NCBI GenBank assembly: GCA_016207465.1
Contig: JACQPP010000028.1
Location: 1-9,589, forward strand
Reading direction: 5' to 3'
DNA from: Methanobacteriota archaeon
GTDB lineage: Archaea; Halobacteriota; Syntropharchaeia; JACQPP01
Length of the DNA stretch: 9,589 bases
The position numbers and the translations under genes are program-made. Below the pieces are notes generated by a model. It was not told where the DNA came from. It saw only the letters and a list, made by a program, of their open reading frames with translations, and ran no database searches. This document shows, in pieces, positions 1 to 7,549 of the stretch. Each line of letters opens with the position of its first letter. Within the stretch, counting starts at the first letter, position 1.

Positions 1-1
1 G

Positions 2-3000
2 GGTGGAGGGCGGGGGCTCGCGGTAGGGCGGGGGCTCGCCGGGGGGCCGGGCGCGGTATCCGACGACTTCGCGGGTGGCCATGAGGCCGGTGCGGGCGAG
101 GCGGCGGAGTTTGTGGGAGGTGCGGCCGGTCCAGACGGCGGTTCCGAGGGCGGCGGCGGCGAGGGCGCCGAGGACGGCGAGGACGATGGCGAGGGGGACG
201 AGGGCGATGGGGGGCGGGGGCTGGGCGGCGAGGCGGGCGCCGAGGAGGGCGTTGGCGCGGTCGGCGAGGGCGCGGGCCTGCTCCATGGCGAGGCTGGCGG
301 TGTTGTAGTCGCGGTTGAGGAAGGCCTCGCGGGCCTGGGCGAGGTAGGCCTCGGCCTCCTGGAGGAGGGGGAGGACCCCGGTGACGTTGAGCCCCCGCTT
401 GGCGGCCTCGTCGGTGGAGCGGCGGACCTGCTGGATGGTGTCGTCCACGCGGACCATGCGCTCGGGGAGGATGTCGCTCCACTCTTTGAAGACGCGGACC
501 TGGGCGCTCTTGGAGTCGGTGATGGACCCGGCGGCGGCGCGGAGGCGGAGGGTGAGGGTCTGGGCCTCGGCGTCCGGGGGGACCCGGAAGGAGAGGACGT
601 AGGGCTGGGATTCGCCGGCGGCGAGGGGGCGGATGGCCCCGAGGGGGAGGACCTGGGCCCATCCCTCGGGGAGTCCCTGGTGTTCGACGAGGATGTCGCG
701 GAGGGTGTCGGTCCCGGTGTTGGTGAGGGTGAATGTGAAGTTGACGATGTATCCCCGGACGACCTCGAGGGAGTCCTGGAGGTCGAGTTTGAGTTTGCCC
801 CCTTTGGCGGCGGCGGGGGGTGCGGGCGGGGGCGGGGGGCCGCCTCCTCCGCTGGTGGTTGTGGTGGGGAGCGGGCCGGGGCCTCCTCCGGGGGTTCCCC
901 CCGCCCCCACGGTGAAACTGGTGGTGGCGGTGGCGGTCTCGAATCCGCCTCCGCTCGCGGTGACTTGGAGGGTATAGGCCCCGCTGGCGAGTCCCCCTAC
1001 GCTGAGGCTGCCGGGGCAGGTGGAGGTGGAGAAGGCGTTGACGAGGCAGAGGAGGCTGCCGCTGGTGGAGGGGCTCTGGACCACTTGGTAGGCGAGGGTT
1101 ACGTCGCGTCCCCCGGCGGGGCCGAGGTTGCGGATGGTGGTGGTGAACTGGAGGGTGGAGGTGGTGACGGGGGAGTTGGTGGCGACGACGCTGACGTCGA
1201 GGCTGGAGCGGGCGACCTCGAAGGGGACGAGGTCTCCGGCGGTGACGTCGCCGCGCTGGACGGTGAGGTTGGCCTTGTAGAAGCCGGTGGCCTGGTCGCT
1301 GGGGATTTGGCGGGAGATGTTGAAGTAGCCGGTGCCTTGTTTGGTGATGGTGAAGGGGCCTGAGGTGGTGTTGTTGGGGGCCGTGCTGGAGAGGAAGTCG
1401 GGGTCGGTGATGACCACCCGGCTGTTGGCGAGGGTGGAGAAGGCGGGGGCGTCGGCGGCGGTGGAGACGTTGAATTCGAGGTAGGTGGGGTTGACCAGGG
1501 TGTTGCTCCCGCGCCAGGTGAGGATGGAGGCGCTCATGGTGGTGTTGTTGAACTGTGGGGTGGAGAGGGTCATGTCGGCGCTGAGGGTGTCGGTGACGTA
1601 GAAGAGCTTGGTGTCGTTGACGGTGGTGTTGGAGCCGGTCTTGTTGGCGACGGCCTTGGCGTGGTAGGTGGAGTTGGTGGAGCCGGTGGGGCCGTAGGGG
1701 ATGTCGGCGCCGAGGACGAGGGTGGCGCGGAAGAGTTCGAGGGCGGAGGAGTAGGTGGCGTTGGTGATGTTGTAGAGGGTGTCGTTGGGGTAGAAGAGGT
1801 GGACGCGGGTCTGGGCGTCGCCGGTGGGGTTCTGGTTCTGGTCTTTGACGCTGATTTCGACGGGGAAGGAGTCGCCGGGTTTCCAGGGGCCGCCGATGGT
1901 GAGGCTGACGAAGAGCTCGGGGGCGGTGACTTGGAAGGAGCCCTGGAAGGCGTCGTTGACGGTGGTGTTGTTGGCGGTGTCGTTGAAGGTGATGTTGGAG
2001 ATGTAGAGGTGGGCGCCGGAGGAGGCGAGGGCGAGCTTGCAGGAGGTCTCGCTGGTCGGGGTCCCGGCGGAGCCGGTGGCGTACTGGCCTCCGCCGGCGA
2101 GGGGGTTGCAGGGGGCGCTGGAGTTGGTGGAGTCGAGGACGGTGAGGTTGATGTTGGCCCCGGAGAGGGGGGTCCCCAGGAGGTCGGTGAGGAAGTGGTT
2201 GACGAAGACCTTGTCGTTGGGGCCGTAGGAGGTGGTGACGGCCCCGTAGGAGGTCTTGGAGGTGTTGTGGGTGAGGTTGAGCTTGGGGCGGACCACGATG
2301 TAGATGGTGGTGTTGGCGGAGGAGGTCCCCACGTTGTCCACGGCGCTGATGTTCACGGTGTAGTTGCCGCGGATGGTGAAGTTGGCGGTGCCCACCACGA
2401 GGAGGCGCCAGGTGGTGTCCCCGTTGGGGTTGTTGGGGGTGGTGTTGTTGGTGGAGACCACGGAGAATGTGGTGCCGTCGGGGCGGGTGGCGTTGACCCG
2501 GACCTCCCGGATTCCGATGTTGGCGGTGCCCGACTCGTCGGTGGAGTTGATGAAGAGGGTCACGTTCTCGCCCTGGAGGACGCGGGTGACGTTGGAGCCG
2601 TTGAGGGTGAAGTTGGCGGCGGTTGGGGTGGTGGCGTTGAGGAATGCCGCCCTGGGCTCGGTGACCACGGTGATGTTGATGGTGACGTTGCGGATGGAGG
2701 GGCTGGCGTTGGTGCCGGTGCCGTTCTGGAGGGAGGTGATGTTGAAGGTCAGGTTGTAGGCGCCGGGGGCCACCCCGGTGGTGTTGACGGTGAAGTTGAG
2801 GTAGGCGGGGGCGCCGAGGACGCCGATGGAGAAGTTGGTGCGGTTCGCCGACGTGTTGCCCGCCCCGCCGAGGGTGAGGTTGGCGGGGAGCACGCTGAAG
2901 TTGAGGGGCGAGTTGCCGGTGTTGTTTACTTTGATGATGCAGAGGCTGGCGTTGGGGACGCTGACGGCCACGCGGTTGTCCAGCTGCCCGCAGGTGAGGT

Positions 3001-6000
3001 TGGCCTCGGTGGAGTCGTTGAGGGTCCAGTTGCGGCTGGGGGCCACGAAGATGTCGAGGAAGTATTCCTTGGCGCACCGGTTCGCGGTGATGCAGGTGGA
3101 GTTGTTGGCGCTCGCTTGGTAGTGGAAGCGCCAGGTCCCCTGGGTGTGGCCGGCGGGGACGGTGACGTTGAAGCGGGTGGTGGCGTTGGGGCCGGCGGTG
3201 AGGTTGAACCCCGAGTTGTTCACGGTGATGTTGATGCCCTCGTGGGAGGCGTTGACGGAGAGGTTGGTCCAGGTGACGTTCTCCAGGAGGTGGTTGCCGG
3301 AGGAGTTCACGGTCACGTCGGTGGCGGCCTGGATCCCCGGGGCGGCCTGGAGGATCACCGGCTGGCCCTCGATGGAGGCGCCCCCCTGGGAGAGGTTGAG
3401 GAGGGGGTTGCGCCACACCTGCGCCAGGGTGGTGTTGTTGGCGTAGGCCGCGGTGGAGTTGGGCTGGGTCCAGTTGGCGGAGATGTTGGCGGTGTAGGAG
3501 CCGTTGGATGCGCCGAGGGCGGCGGTGAGGAGGAAGTGGCGGGTGCAGTTCTCCCCCTCGCGGACGGTGCCGCAGGTCTGGGTGGAGGTGTTCAGGGAGA
3601 GGGCGGTGGAGTTGTTGACGGTGGCGGTGAAGTTCACATTGTAGGCCCCGCCGCTCCCGTTGTTGGTGAAGAGGGCCTGGAGGGTGAAGGTTTCCCCCTG
3701 GGTCTGGCCCACCTGGGTGGCGTCGAATGTCTGGTTCTGGCCGAAGGTGGCGTTCGTGTAGTTCGTCGCGTTGAAAGTGAAGACCCCGAGGGTGGTGGAG
3801 GTGTTCTGGTTGCGGGTGGTGTTGTTGTCGAAGGCGGTGAAGGCCACGGTGTAGGTGCCGTTGATGGCCGGGGGGGTGTAGAGCGCCTGGTAGAGGCCGG
3901 GGGCCACCTCCAGCAGGGAGACATTGTCGCGGTTGGAGAAGGAGCCGTTGAGGAGGGGGCCGGTGAAGTTGATGGTGGCGTTCACCTGGCTCACGTTCAG
4001 GTTGTCGGTCACGTTGAGGGAGAGGGTCACGTTCTCCTGGAGGACGTCGAGGGTGATGTTGCGGATGGTCTCGGGGGTGGTCTGGCCGCCGATGGTGACG
4101 TTGGAGAGGACCGGGGGCTCGGTGTCGAAGACCCGCAGGGTGAAGGTGGTGTTGGAGGAGTTGTTGCCGCTGGCCTGGTTGCGGGTATTGGCGGTGGTGG
4201 AGTTCACCCGGACCGTGATGGGAAAGTCTGCGGGGCTCTGGAGGGCGGGGACGGTGTAGTTGATGCGGACGATGGTGGTGGCCGCGGGGTCGAGGGTGAA
4301 GGTGGTGTTGTTGCGGCTCACGTTGGAGACCCAGGTGCCCGTGGGCTGGAAGTCGTCAATGGTGAAGGCGATGGGGAGGGTGGCGGTGTTCTGGATGGTG
4401 AGGTGGCCTGCGGTCTGGTTGGTGACGCTGGAGTTGGTGGTGACGATGGAGGAGATGTTGTGGGAGAGGTTCCAGGTGCGGTTCTCCGGGACCTCGATGG
4501 TGATGTTGAGGTCCTTGAAGCAACGATGCTCCTGGCCTGCGGCGCAGGCGGAGCCGGTGGCGTTGATGCGGTAGTGGCCCCAGAAGACCCCGGCGGGGTG
4601 GCCCAGGGGGACGGTGACGTTCAGGTAGTGGGTGACGTTCCGCCCCGAGGTGATGTTGGAGCCGGTGGCGTTGGCGGTGCCGTTGCTGAAGTTGACGGAG
4701 AGGCCCCCGGCCTCCAGGTTGCTCCCCGCCACGGTGAGGTTCTGGAACTGGATGTAGCGGAGGAGGTCGTTGCCCACGCTGCGGAGGGTGAAGTTGGCCA
4801 GCGGGAACGAGGTGTTGCCGTGCTCCAGTGTGGTCAGGTTGAGGAGGATGGGCTGCTGGACCGAGTCGTTGAGGGGGGTGGAGTTGCCGTAGAGGTTGAC
4901 ACCGGTGAGGTTCATCCAGGGATTGGAGGGGACCGTGATGGTGGTGTTGTCGTAGGCGAATGCCTCGGAGCCGTTGAGGTGGCTCCAGCGCACGGAGACG
5001 TTGACCAGGTAGGCCCCCGGGGAGGCGTTGGCGGGGATGGAGACGTTGAGATAGGTGAGGTTGAAGTAGGCCCCGGCGGGGAGGTGGCCCGAGTTCAGGG
5101 GATAGTTCTGCACGAGGCCGTTGATGGAGCCCCCGCTCTCGTTGAAGATGTCCCAGCCGGCGTGGCCTGCGGAGACGGTGAGGTTCATGCGGATGGCGGT
5201 GCCGTTGGCCGCGTTGCGGACGGTGAGGTTGAGGAGGGATGTGTTGTTCAGGGTGAGGTTGATTTCGCTGGAGGTGTTGGCGTCGGGGCGGAGGTCGAGG
5301 GTGAGGTTGGTCCCCGGGGGCTCGGTCTTGAAGGACAGGCTGAGGTTGGCGGTGTTCCCGCTCCGGCTGGCCCCGCAGGAGAGGTTCCAGTACTCGGGCT
5401 CCCGGGAACTGGTGGTGTTGTTGACCTCGTAGACCCCCCCGCCCACCTCGGTCTCGTTGGCGTCGGGGATGGTGAACGTGTTGTTGACCCGGCAGGTGAG
5501 GTTGGCCGGGGTGACCCCGAGGATAGAGGTGTCGTTCCGGGCGTTCTTCACGGTGAAGTGGAACCAGAAGCGGGTATTGTTGATGTAGACCGGGGTCCCG
5601 TTCTCGGTGAAATTGGCGTTCTGGGGGTCGAGGGTGGCGTTGTAGCGGTCGGTGATGTTGAGGCTCACCGAGGAGTTGTTGAGGATGTATCCCTCCAGGG
5701 CCCCGGCGGGGTAGCCGCTGGCGCTGGAAACGTTGAAGGTCGCGTTCCAGAACCCGGTGGCGTTGGCCTCCCCGAATGTGGCGAGACCCGACCAGAACCA
5801 GGGGGGCGTGGTGTTGCAGTTCTGGCAGGAGAGGGAGACCCGGTCCCCGCTGACGTTGAGGCTGGCGTTGGCGCTCCGGTTGAGGGAGAAGTTGTCCAGG
5901 GAGACATTGAGGGTGAGGTTGGCCTGCTCCCCCCGGTTGAAGAGGGTCTGGTTGGGCTCGGCGGAGGCCCACACCTCCCAGCGCTCCAGGGCCGAGGTGT

Positions 6001-7450
6001 TGGTCTGGATGGGGCTGGAGAAGTTGGCGCGGAACAGTTCGGAGACGGCGAAGCCCCCCTGGTCGCCGAGGCACTCGAAGCCTGCATTCGCCGCCACCCG
6101 GTCGAAGAGGACGGCGGCCGACTCGAAGATGGATTCGCCGGAGAGGAGGGTGGTGTTGGGTGAGAGGGTGATTCCTGCCCCTCCGCGGATGGCGGCACCG
6201 TGCCTCCGAGAGACGAAGGGCCCGGTGTCGTAGGCGTTCACCACGAGGAAGATGCGGCAGCCGTTGGAGTCGCTGTCGAACACGAGGGAGTCTCCGGCCA
6301 TGGAGAAGGGGTCGGTGGTGGTGGAGGCGCCGAGGATGAAGCTGGAACCCCACTCGTCGTCCACCCTCGGGTCGATGTGGAGGGGGCCCGGGCAGGCGAT
6401 GTCGGCCCCGGTGCAAACCTGCCCGCTCGACCCGCTGGTGGTGAAGTTGCGGACGATGGAGGCCGTCCCGTTGTTGGTGAGGTTCTGGGAGATACGGACC
6501 CACCGGTTGTCCAGGTAGAAGGTGTATCTCTTGGTGAGGTTGGACTCGTTGGTCCGGTTCGAGGCGTTCCCGTAGAAGAACTCGGCTCCATTCTGTTCGA
6601 CGACCTTCTTCACGGGCCCGTTGATGAGGAGCGTCTTCGAGTTCCGGAGGTCAAAGGAGAGTTCGGTGTTGTTGGAGCCATTGTAGTATTTCACGTATTC
6701 CACCGGCCGTTCGCCGGAGGCGGCCCCGACCCCGAGAACATTCCCCGGGACGGTGTCCGTGGAGCTGGTCTTGGTGAGGTCCGATACATTGTAGATGCCG
6801 GAGAGGTTGGCCTCCGAGCCCGGGCCCCGGTCGGTGTCCACCTGGAGGCGGATGAGAGAGGTGTTGACCCAGAACTCGTCCCCCGCGTCGGTGTAGTTGA
6901 ACCGCGTCTCCGTGTAGAACTGCATGGGCTCCTTGGGGCTGGTTCCCGGGGGATATTCGTTGGCCTGGACGTCGAAGTAGATGTGGTAGGTGCGGGAGGT
7001 GGTGTTGGTGCTGGTCCCGTTCATGAGCCACGCCACGCTCCCGTTGGCGTTGGTGGTGTTGTTGTAGGCACTGCACTGGTAGGGGGGGTCGAGGAGGTTG
7101 CAGGGGTCGAACTGGGCGGGGACGAAGTAGCGGCGGGGGTCGGAGGCCGGGTAGCCGGTGGCGTTGTAGGAGAGGGGCTGCTGGCTGGTGTTGTTGTATT
7201 CCACCACCCGGATGGAGTCGGGGTCGAGGGTCCGGTTGAGGGTCCGGTTGCCCGCGGGGGGCAGGCTCTCCAAGTAGGAGGTGAAGTTCACCTGCATCTC
7301 GACGGGCCAGTCCACCCTGCGGGAGACGCTGGCATTCACCTCTACGGGGAGGCGGTAGTGCCAGGTCTCGTTCAGCCACGGGACCGCCCCCAGGGCGGGG
7401 CCGGAGAGGAGCAGGAGGGCGAGGAGGAGGGGGAGGATGGGGCGGAGCAT
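2..7450 (-). CDS. Giant N-glycosylated surface protein, C-terminally membrane-anchored (3' end beyond window)
   Basis: I translated the minus strand from the ATG at 7450 and found no stop through base 2, giving at least 2483 residues. Residues 1-21 are a signal peptide (Leu-rich core ending GPALG). The head begins WLNETWHYRLPVEV, a style seen at the start of DUF2341-like archaeal surface proteins. The ectodomain to about residue 2065 is Asn/Thr-rich, beta-sandwich-like and holds about 190 N-X-S/T sequons by hand count. A Gly/Pro/Thr linker (2182-2218) leads to a NEW3/CARDB-like domain (2219-2322) with only one sequon, a helical segment (2325-2410, with LLQEAEAYLAQAREAF), a membrane helix (2415-2440) and a basic proline-rich tail. 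All 22 cysteines are extracellular. This is an S-layer-like, adhesin or stalk-type glycoprotein; the ligand is unknown. The next gene upstream on this strand is the ATPase. Reading frame and anchoring are firm; function is inferred. Confidence 0.93.
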   Translation of the reverse strand, partial: MLRPILPLLLALLLLSGPALGAVPWLNETWHYRLPVEVNASVSRRVDWPVEMQVNFTSYLESLPPAGNRTLNRTLDPDSIRVVEYNNTSQQPLSYNATGYPASDPRRYFVPAQFDPCNLLDPPYQCSAYNNTTNANGSVAWLMNGTSTNTTSRTYHIYFDVQANEYPPGTSPKEPMQFYTETRFNYTDAGDEFWVNTSLIRLQVDTDRGPGSEANLSGIYNVSDLTKTSSTDTVPGNVLGVGAASGERPVEYVKYYNGSNNTELSFDLRNSKTLLINGPVKKVVEQNGAEFFYGNASNRTNESNLTKRYTFYLDNRWVRISQNLTNNGTASIVRNFTTSGSSGQVCTGADIACPGPLHIDPRVDDEWGSSFILGASTTTDPFSMAGDSLVFDSDSNGCRIFLVVNAYDTGPFVSRRHGAAIRGGAGITLSPNTTLLSGESIFESAAVLFDRVAANAGFECLGDQGGFAVSELFRANFSSPIQTNTSALERWEVWASAEPNQTLFNRGEQANLTLNVSLDNFSLNRSANASLNVSGDRVSLSCQNCNTTPPWFWSGLATFGEANATGFWNATFNVSSASGYPAGALEGYILNNSSVSLNITDRYNATLDPQNANFTENGTPVYINNTRFWFHFTVKNARNDTSILGVTPANLTCRVNNTFTIPDANETEVGGGVYEVNNTTSSREPEYWNLSCGASRSGNTANLSLSFKTEPPGTNLTLDLRPDANTSSEINLTLNNTSLLNLTVRNAANGTAIRMNLTVSAGHAGWDIFNESGGSINGLVQNYPLNSGHLPAGAYFNLTYLNVSIPANASPGAYLVNVSVRWSHLNGSEAFAYDNTTITVPSNPWMNLTGVNLYGNSTPLNDSVQQPILLNLTTLEHGNTSFPLANFTLRSVGNDLLRYIQFQNLTVAGSNLEAGGLSVNFSNGTANATGSNITSGRNVTHYLNVTVPLGHPAGVFWGHYRINATGSACAAGQEHRCFKDLNITIEVPENRTWNLSHNISSIVTTNSSVTNQTAGHLTIQNTATLPIAFTIDDFQPTGTWVSNVSRNNTTFTLDPAATTIVRINYTVPALQSPADFPITVRVNSTTANTRNQASGNNSSNTTFTLRVFDTEPPVLSNVTIGGQTTPETIRNITLDVLQENVTLSLNVTDNLNVSQVNATINFTGPLLNGSFSNRDNVSLLEVAPGLYQALYTPPAINGTYTVAFTAFDNNTTRNQNTSTTLGVFTFNATNYTNATFGQNQTFDATQVGQTQGETFTLQALFTNNGSGGAYNVNFTATVNNSTALSLNTSTQTCGTVREGENCTRHFLLTAALGASNGSYTANISANWTQPNSTAAYANNTTLAQVWRNPLLNLSQGGASIEGQPVILQAAPGIQAATDVTVNSSGNHLLENVTWTNLSVNASHEGINITVNNSGFNLTAGPNATTRFNVTVPAGHTQGTWRFHYQASANNSTCITANRCAKEYFLDIFVAPSRNWTLNDSTEANLTCGQLDNRVAVSVPNASLCIIKVNNTGNSPLNFSVLPANLTLGGAGNTSANRTNFSIGVLGAPAYLNFTVNTTGVAPGAYNLTFNITSLQNGTGTNASPSIRNVTINITVVTEPRAAFLNATTPTAANFTLNGSNVTRVLQGENVTLFINSTDESGTANIGIREVRVNATRPDGTTFSVVSTNNTTPNNPNGDTTWRLLVVGTANFTIRGNYTVNISAVDNVGTSSANTTIYIVVRPKLNLTHNTSKTSYGAVTTSYGPNDKVFVNHFLTDLLGTPLSGANINLTVLDSTNSSAPCNPLAGGGQYATGSAGTPTSETSCKLALASSGAHLYISNITFNDTANNTTVNDAFQGSFQVTAPELFVSLTIGGPWKPGDSFPVEISVKDQNQNPTGDAQTRVHLFYPNDTLYNITNATYSSALELFRATLVLGADIPYGPTGSTNSTYHAKAVANKTGSNTTVNDTKLFYVTDTLSADMTLSTPQFNNTTMSASILTWRGSNTLVNPTYLEFNVSTAADAPAFSTLANSRVVITDPDFLSSTAPNNTTSGPFTITKQGTGYFNISRQIPSDQATGFYKANLTVQRGDVTAGDLVPFEVARSSLDVSVVATNSPVTTSTLQFTTTIRNLGPAGGRDVTLAYQVVQSPSTSGSLLCLVNAFSTSTCPGSLSVGGLASGAYTLQVTASGGGFETATATTSFTVGAGGTPGGGPGPLPTTTTSGGGGPPPPPAPPAAAKGGKLKLDLQDSLEVVRGYIVNFTFTLTNTGTDTLRDILVEHQGLPEGWAQVLPLGAIRPLAAGESQPYVLSFRVPPDAEAQTLTLRLRAAAGSITDSKSAQVRVFKEWSDILPERMVRVDDTIQQVRRSTDEAAKRGLNVTGVLPLLQEAEAYLAQAREAFLNRDYNTASLAMEQARALADRANALLGARLAAQPPPPIALVPLAIVLAVLGALAAAALGTAVWTGRTSHKLRRLARTGLMATREVVGYRARPPGEPPPYREPPPST
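8..39 (-). repeat. Two copies of an 18-base period encoding a proline-rich hexapeptide
   Basis: The 14-base string at 8-21 recurs exactly at 26-39 with an 18-base period. In the surface protein frame it encodes GEPPPY then REPPPS (residues 2471-2482), in the cytoplasmic tail. The window ends here, so more copies may follow. The first copy forms a PPPY sequence. Confidence 0.6.
136..208 (-). other. C-terminal membrane helix of the surface protein
   Basis: Residues 2415-2439 form an unbroken Ala/Leu/Val/Ile stretch (ALVPLAIVLAVLGALAAAAL), followed by TAVWTGRTSHKLRRLAR. The cluster of basic residues immediately after it follows the positive-inside rule, which puts the tail in the cytoplasm. With the signal peptide this gives a type I topology: ectodomain out, about 43 visible residues in. 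Confidence 0.85.
797..907 (-). other. Low-complexity Gly/Pro/Thr linker in the surface protein
   Basis: Residues 2182-2218 are almost only Gly, Pro, Thr, Ser and Ala (pieces such as GGGPGPLPTTTT and GGGGPPPPPAPPAAA). The linker separates the glycosylated repeat ectodomain from the membrane-proximal NEW3-like domain. Such segments usually act as flexible or O-glycosylated spacers; that role is inferred here. Confidence 0.8.
2330..3409 (-). repeat. Ectodomain repeat unit 2 (residues 1348-1707)
   Basis: This is the second, diverged copy of unit 1. It has: NPLLNLS with GQPVIL; SGNHLLENVTWTNLSV; NVTVPAGHTQGTWRFHYQ; a Cys pair (STC then NRCAKEY); VAPSRNWTL; a TEPRAAFLNAT domain with VLQGENVTLFINSTDESG; and a closing YTVNISAVDNV. 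The landmarks are offset from unit 1 by about 484-505 residues. About 135 residues of other sequence, including another Cys pair, separate the units. Confidence 0.75.
3821..4924 (-). repeat. Ectodomain repeat unit 1 (residues 843-1210)
   Basis: This is the first copy of a protein-level duplication of about 365 residues. In order it has: an NPWMNLT opening with QQPILL; VGNDLLRYIQFQNLTV; NVTVPLGHPAGVFWGHYR; a Cys pair (SAC then HRCFKD); VPENRTWNL; a TEPPVLSNVTI Ig-like domain with VLQENVTLSLNVTDN; and a closing YTVAFTAFDNN. The same landmarks recur in the same order in unit 2. Likely two or three beta-sandwich domains, all extracellular and sequon-rich. Confidence 0.75.
7388..7450 (-). other. 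Signal peptide of the giant surface protein
   Basis: The first 21 residues from the ATG at 7450 have one Arg near the start, an uninterrupted Leu/Ile/Ala/Val core of about 12 residues (ILPLLLALLLLS) and a small-residue end GPALG, followed by AVPWLNET. A signal-peptidase I cut after ALG fits. This directs Sec export and agrees with the sequons and paired cysteines beginning immediately afterwards. If translation starts at 7507 or 7504, the same core is preceded by an Arg-rich n-region instead. Confidence 0.85.
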
Positions 7451-7507
7451 GGGCTGGAGCGATTCCCGGCCCCGTCTCCCAGCTCTAATTCGAGTGTCTC
7501 CCATCAT
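7451..7507 (-). other. Possible N-terminal extension with leaderless ATG-ATG start
   Basis: Two consecutive ATGs at 7507 and 7504 are in frame with the ATG at 7450 and add 19 residues, including five Arg (TRIRAGRRGRES), ahead of the hydrophobic signal core. The first ATG lies about 25 bases downstream of the centre of the TATAAT block at 7530-7535, which is where archaeal transcription normally begins, so a leaderless mRNA starting at or beside this ATG is plausible. Neither this start nor 7450 has a convincing Shine-Dalgarno. The RR pair only loosely resembles a Tat motif. Which start is used cannot be settled from the sequence. Confidence 0.45.
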
Positions 7508-7518
7508 ATCTCGGTGAA

Positions 7519-7545
7519 GGTATTTATCAATTATACGCTTTCCCC
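7519..7545 (-). promoter_or_regulatory. Probable archaeal BRE/TATA promoter of the surface protein gene
   Basis: On the minus strand, GGGGAAAGCG is followed by TATAATTG and then ATAAATACC, a sharply AT-rich block in an otherwise GC-rich window and placed between the two genes. The purine-rich GGAAA part fits a BRE. The TATAAT centre (about 7532) predicts a transcript start near 7506, at the upstream ATG pair. The ATAAATA centre (about 7524) would instead predict a start near 7498 and a leader of about 48 bases before the ATG at 7450. It implies that the surface gene can be transcribed separately from the ATPase gene. Confidence 0.6.
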
Positions 7546-7549
7546 ACCT

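Noticed and set aside
1661..6163. Plus-strand open frame of 1500 codons rich in Gly, Val, Ala, Asp and Glu
   Set aside because: It is exactly in antisense register with the surface protein. Because most sense codons end in C, every antisense codon starts with G, which excludes stops and yields only Val, Ala, Asp, Glu and Gly. The frames at 113-1363 and 6200-7684 are in the same register and have the same cause.
4356..6503. Minus-strand frame of 715 codons rich in Arg, Pro, His and Gln
   Set aside because: It is a shifted frame of the surface protein gene; the low-complexity RPHQ composition is typical of an off-frame read of GC-rich DNA, and the overlapping frame gives a coherent exported protein with paired cysteines and sequons. 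The frame at 6651-7379 is the same kind of shadow.
1360..7200. Recurring gtggtgttgttg-like strings on the plus strand, looking like a repeat array
   Set aside because: They are the reverse complement of Asn and Thr codons (AAC, ACC) in sequons. Spacing is irregular and there are no spacers of constant length, so it is neither a CRISPR array nor a satellite.
7451..7470. Shine-Dalgarno before the ATG at 7450
   Set aside because: The bases immediately upstream (GGGAATCGCTCCAGCCC) lack a GGAGG or GGTGA at normal spacing; the GGGAG nearer 7480 is too far away.
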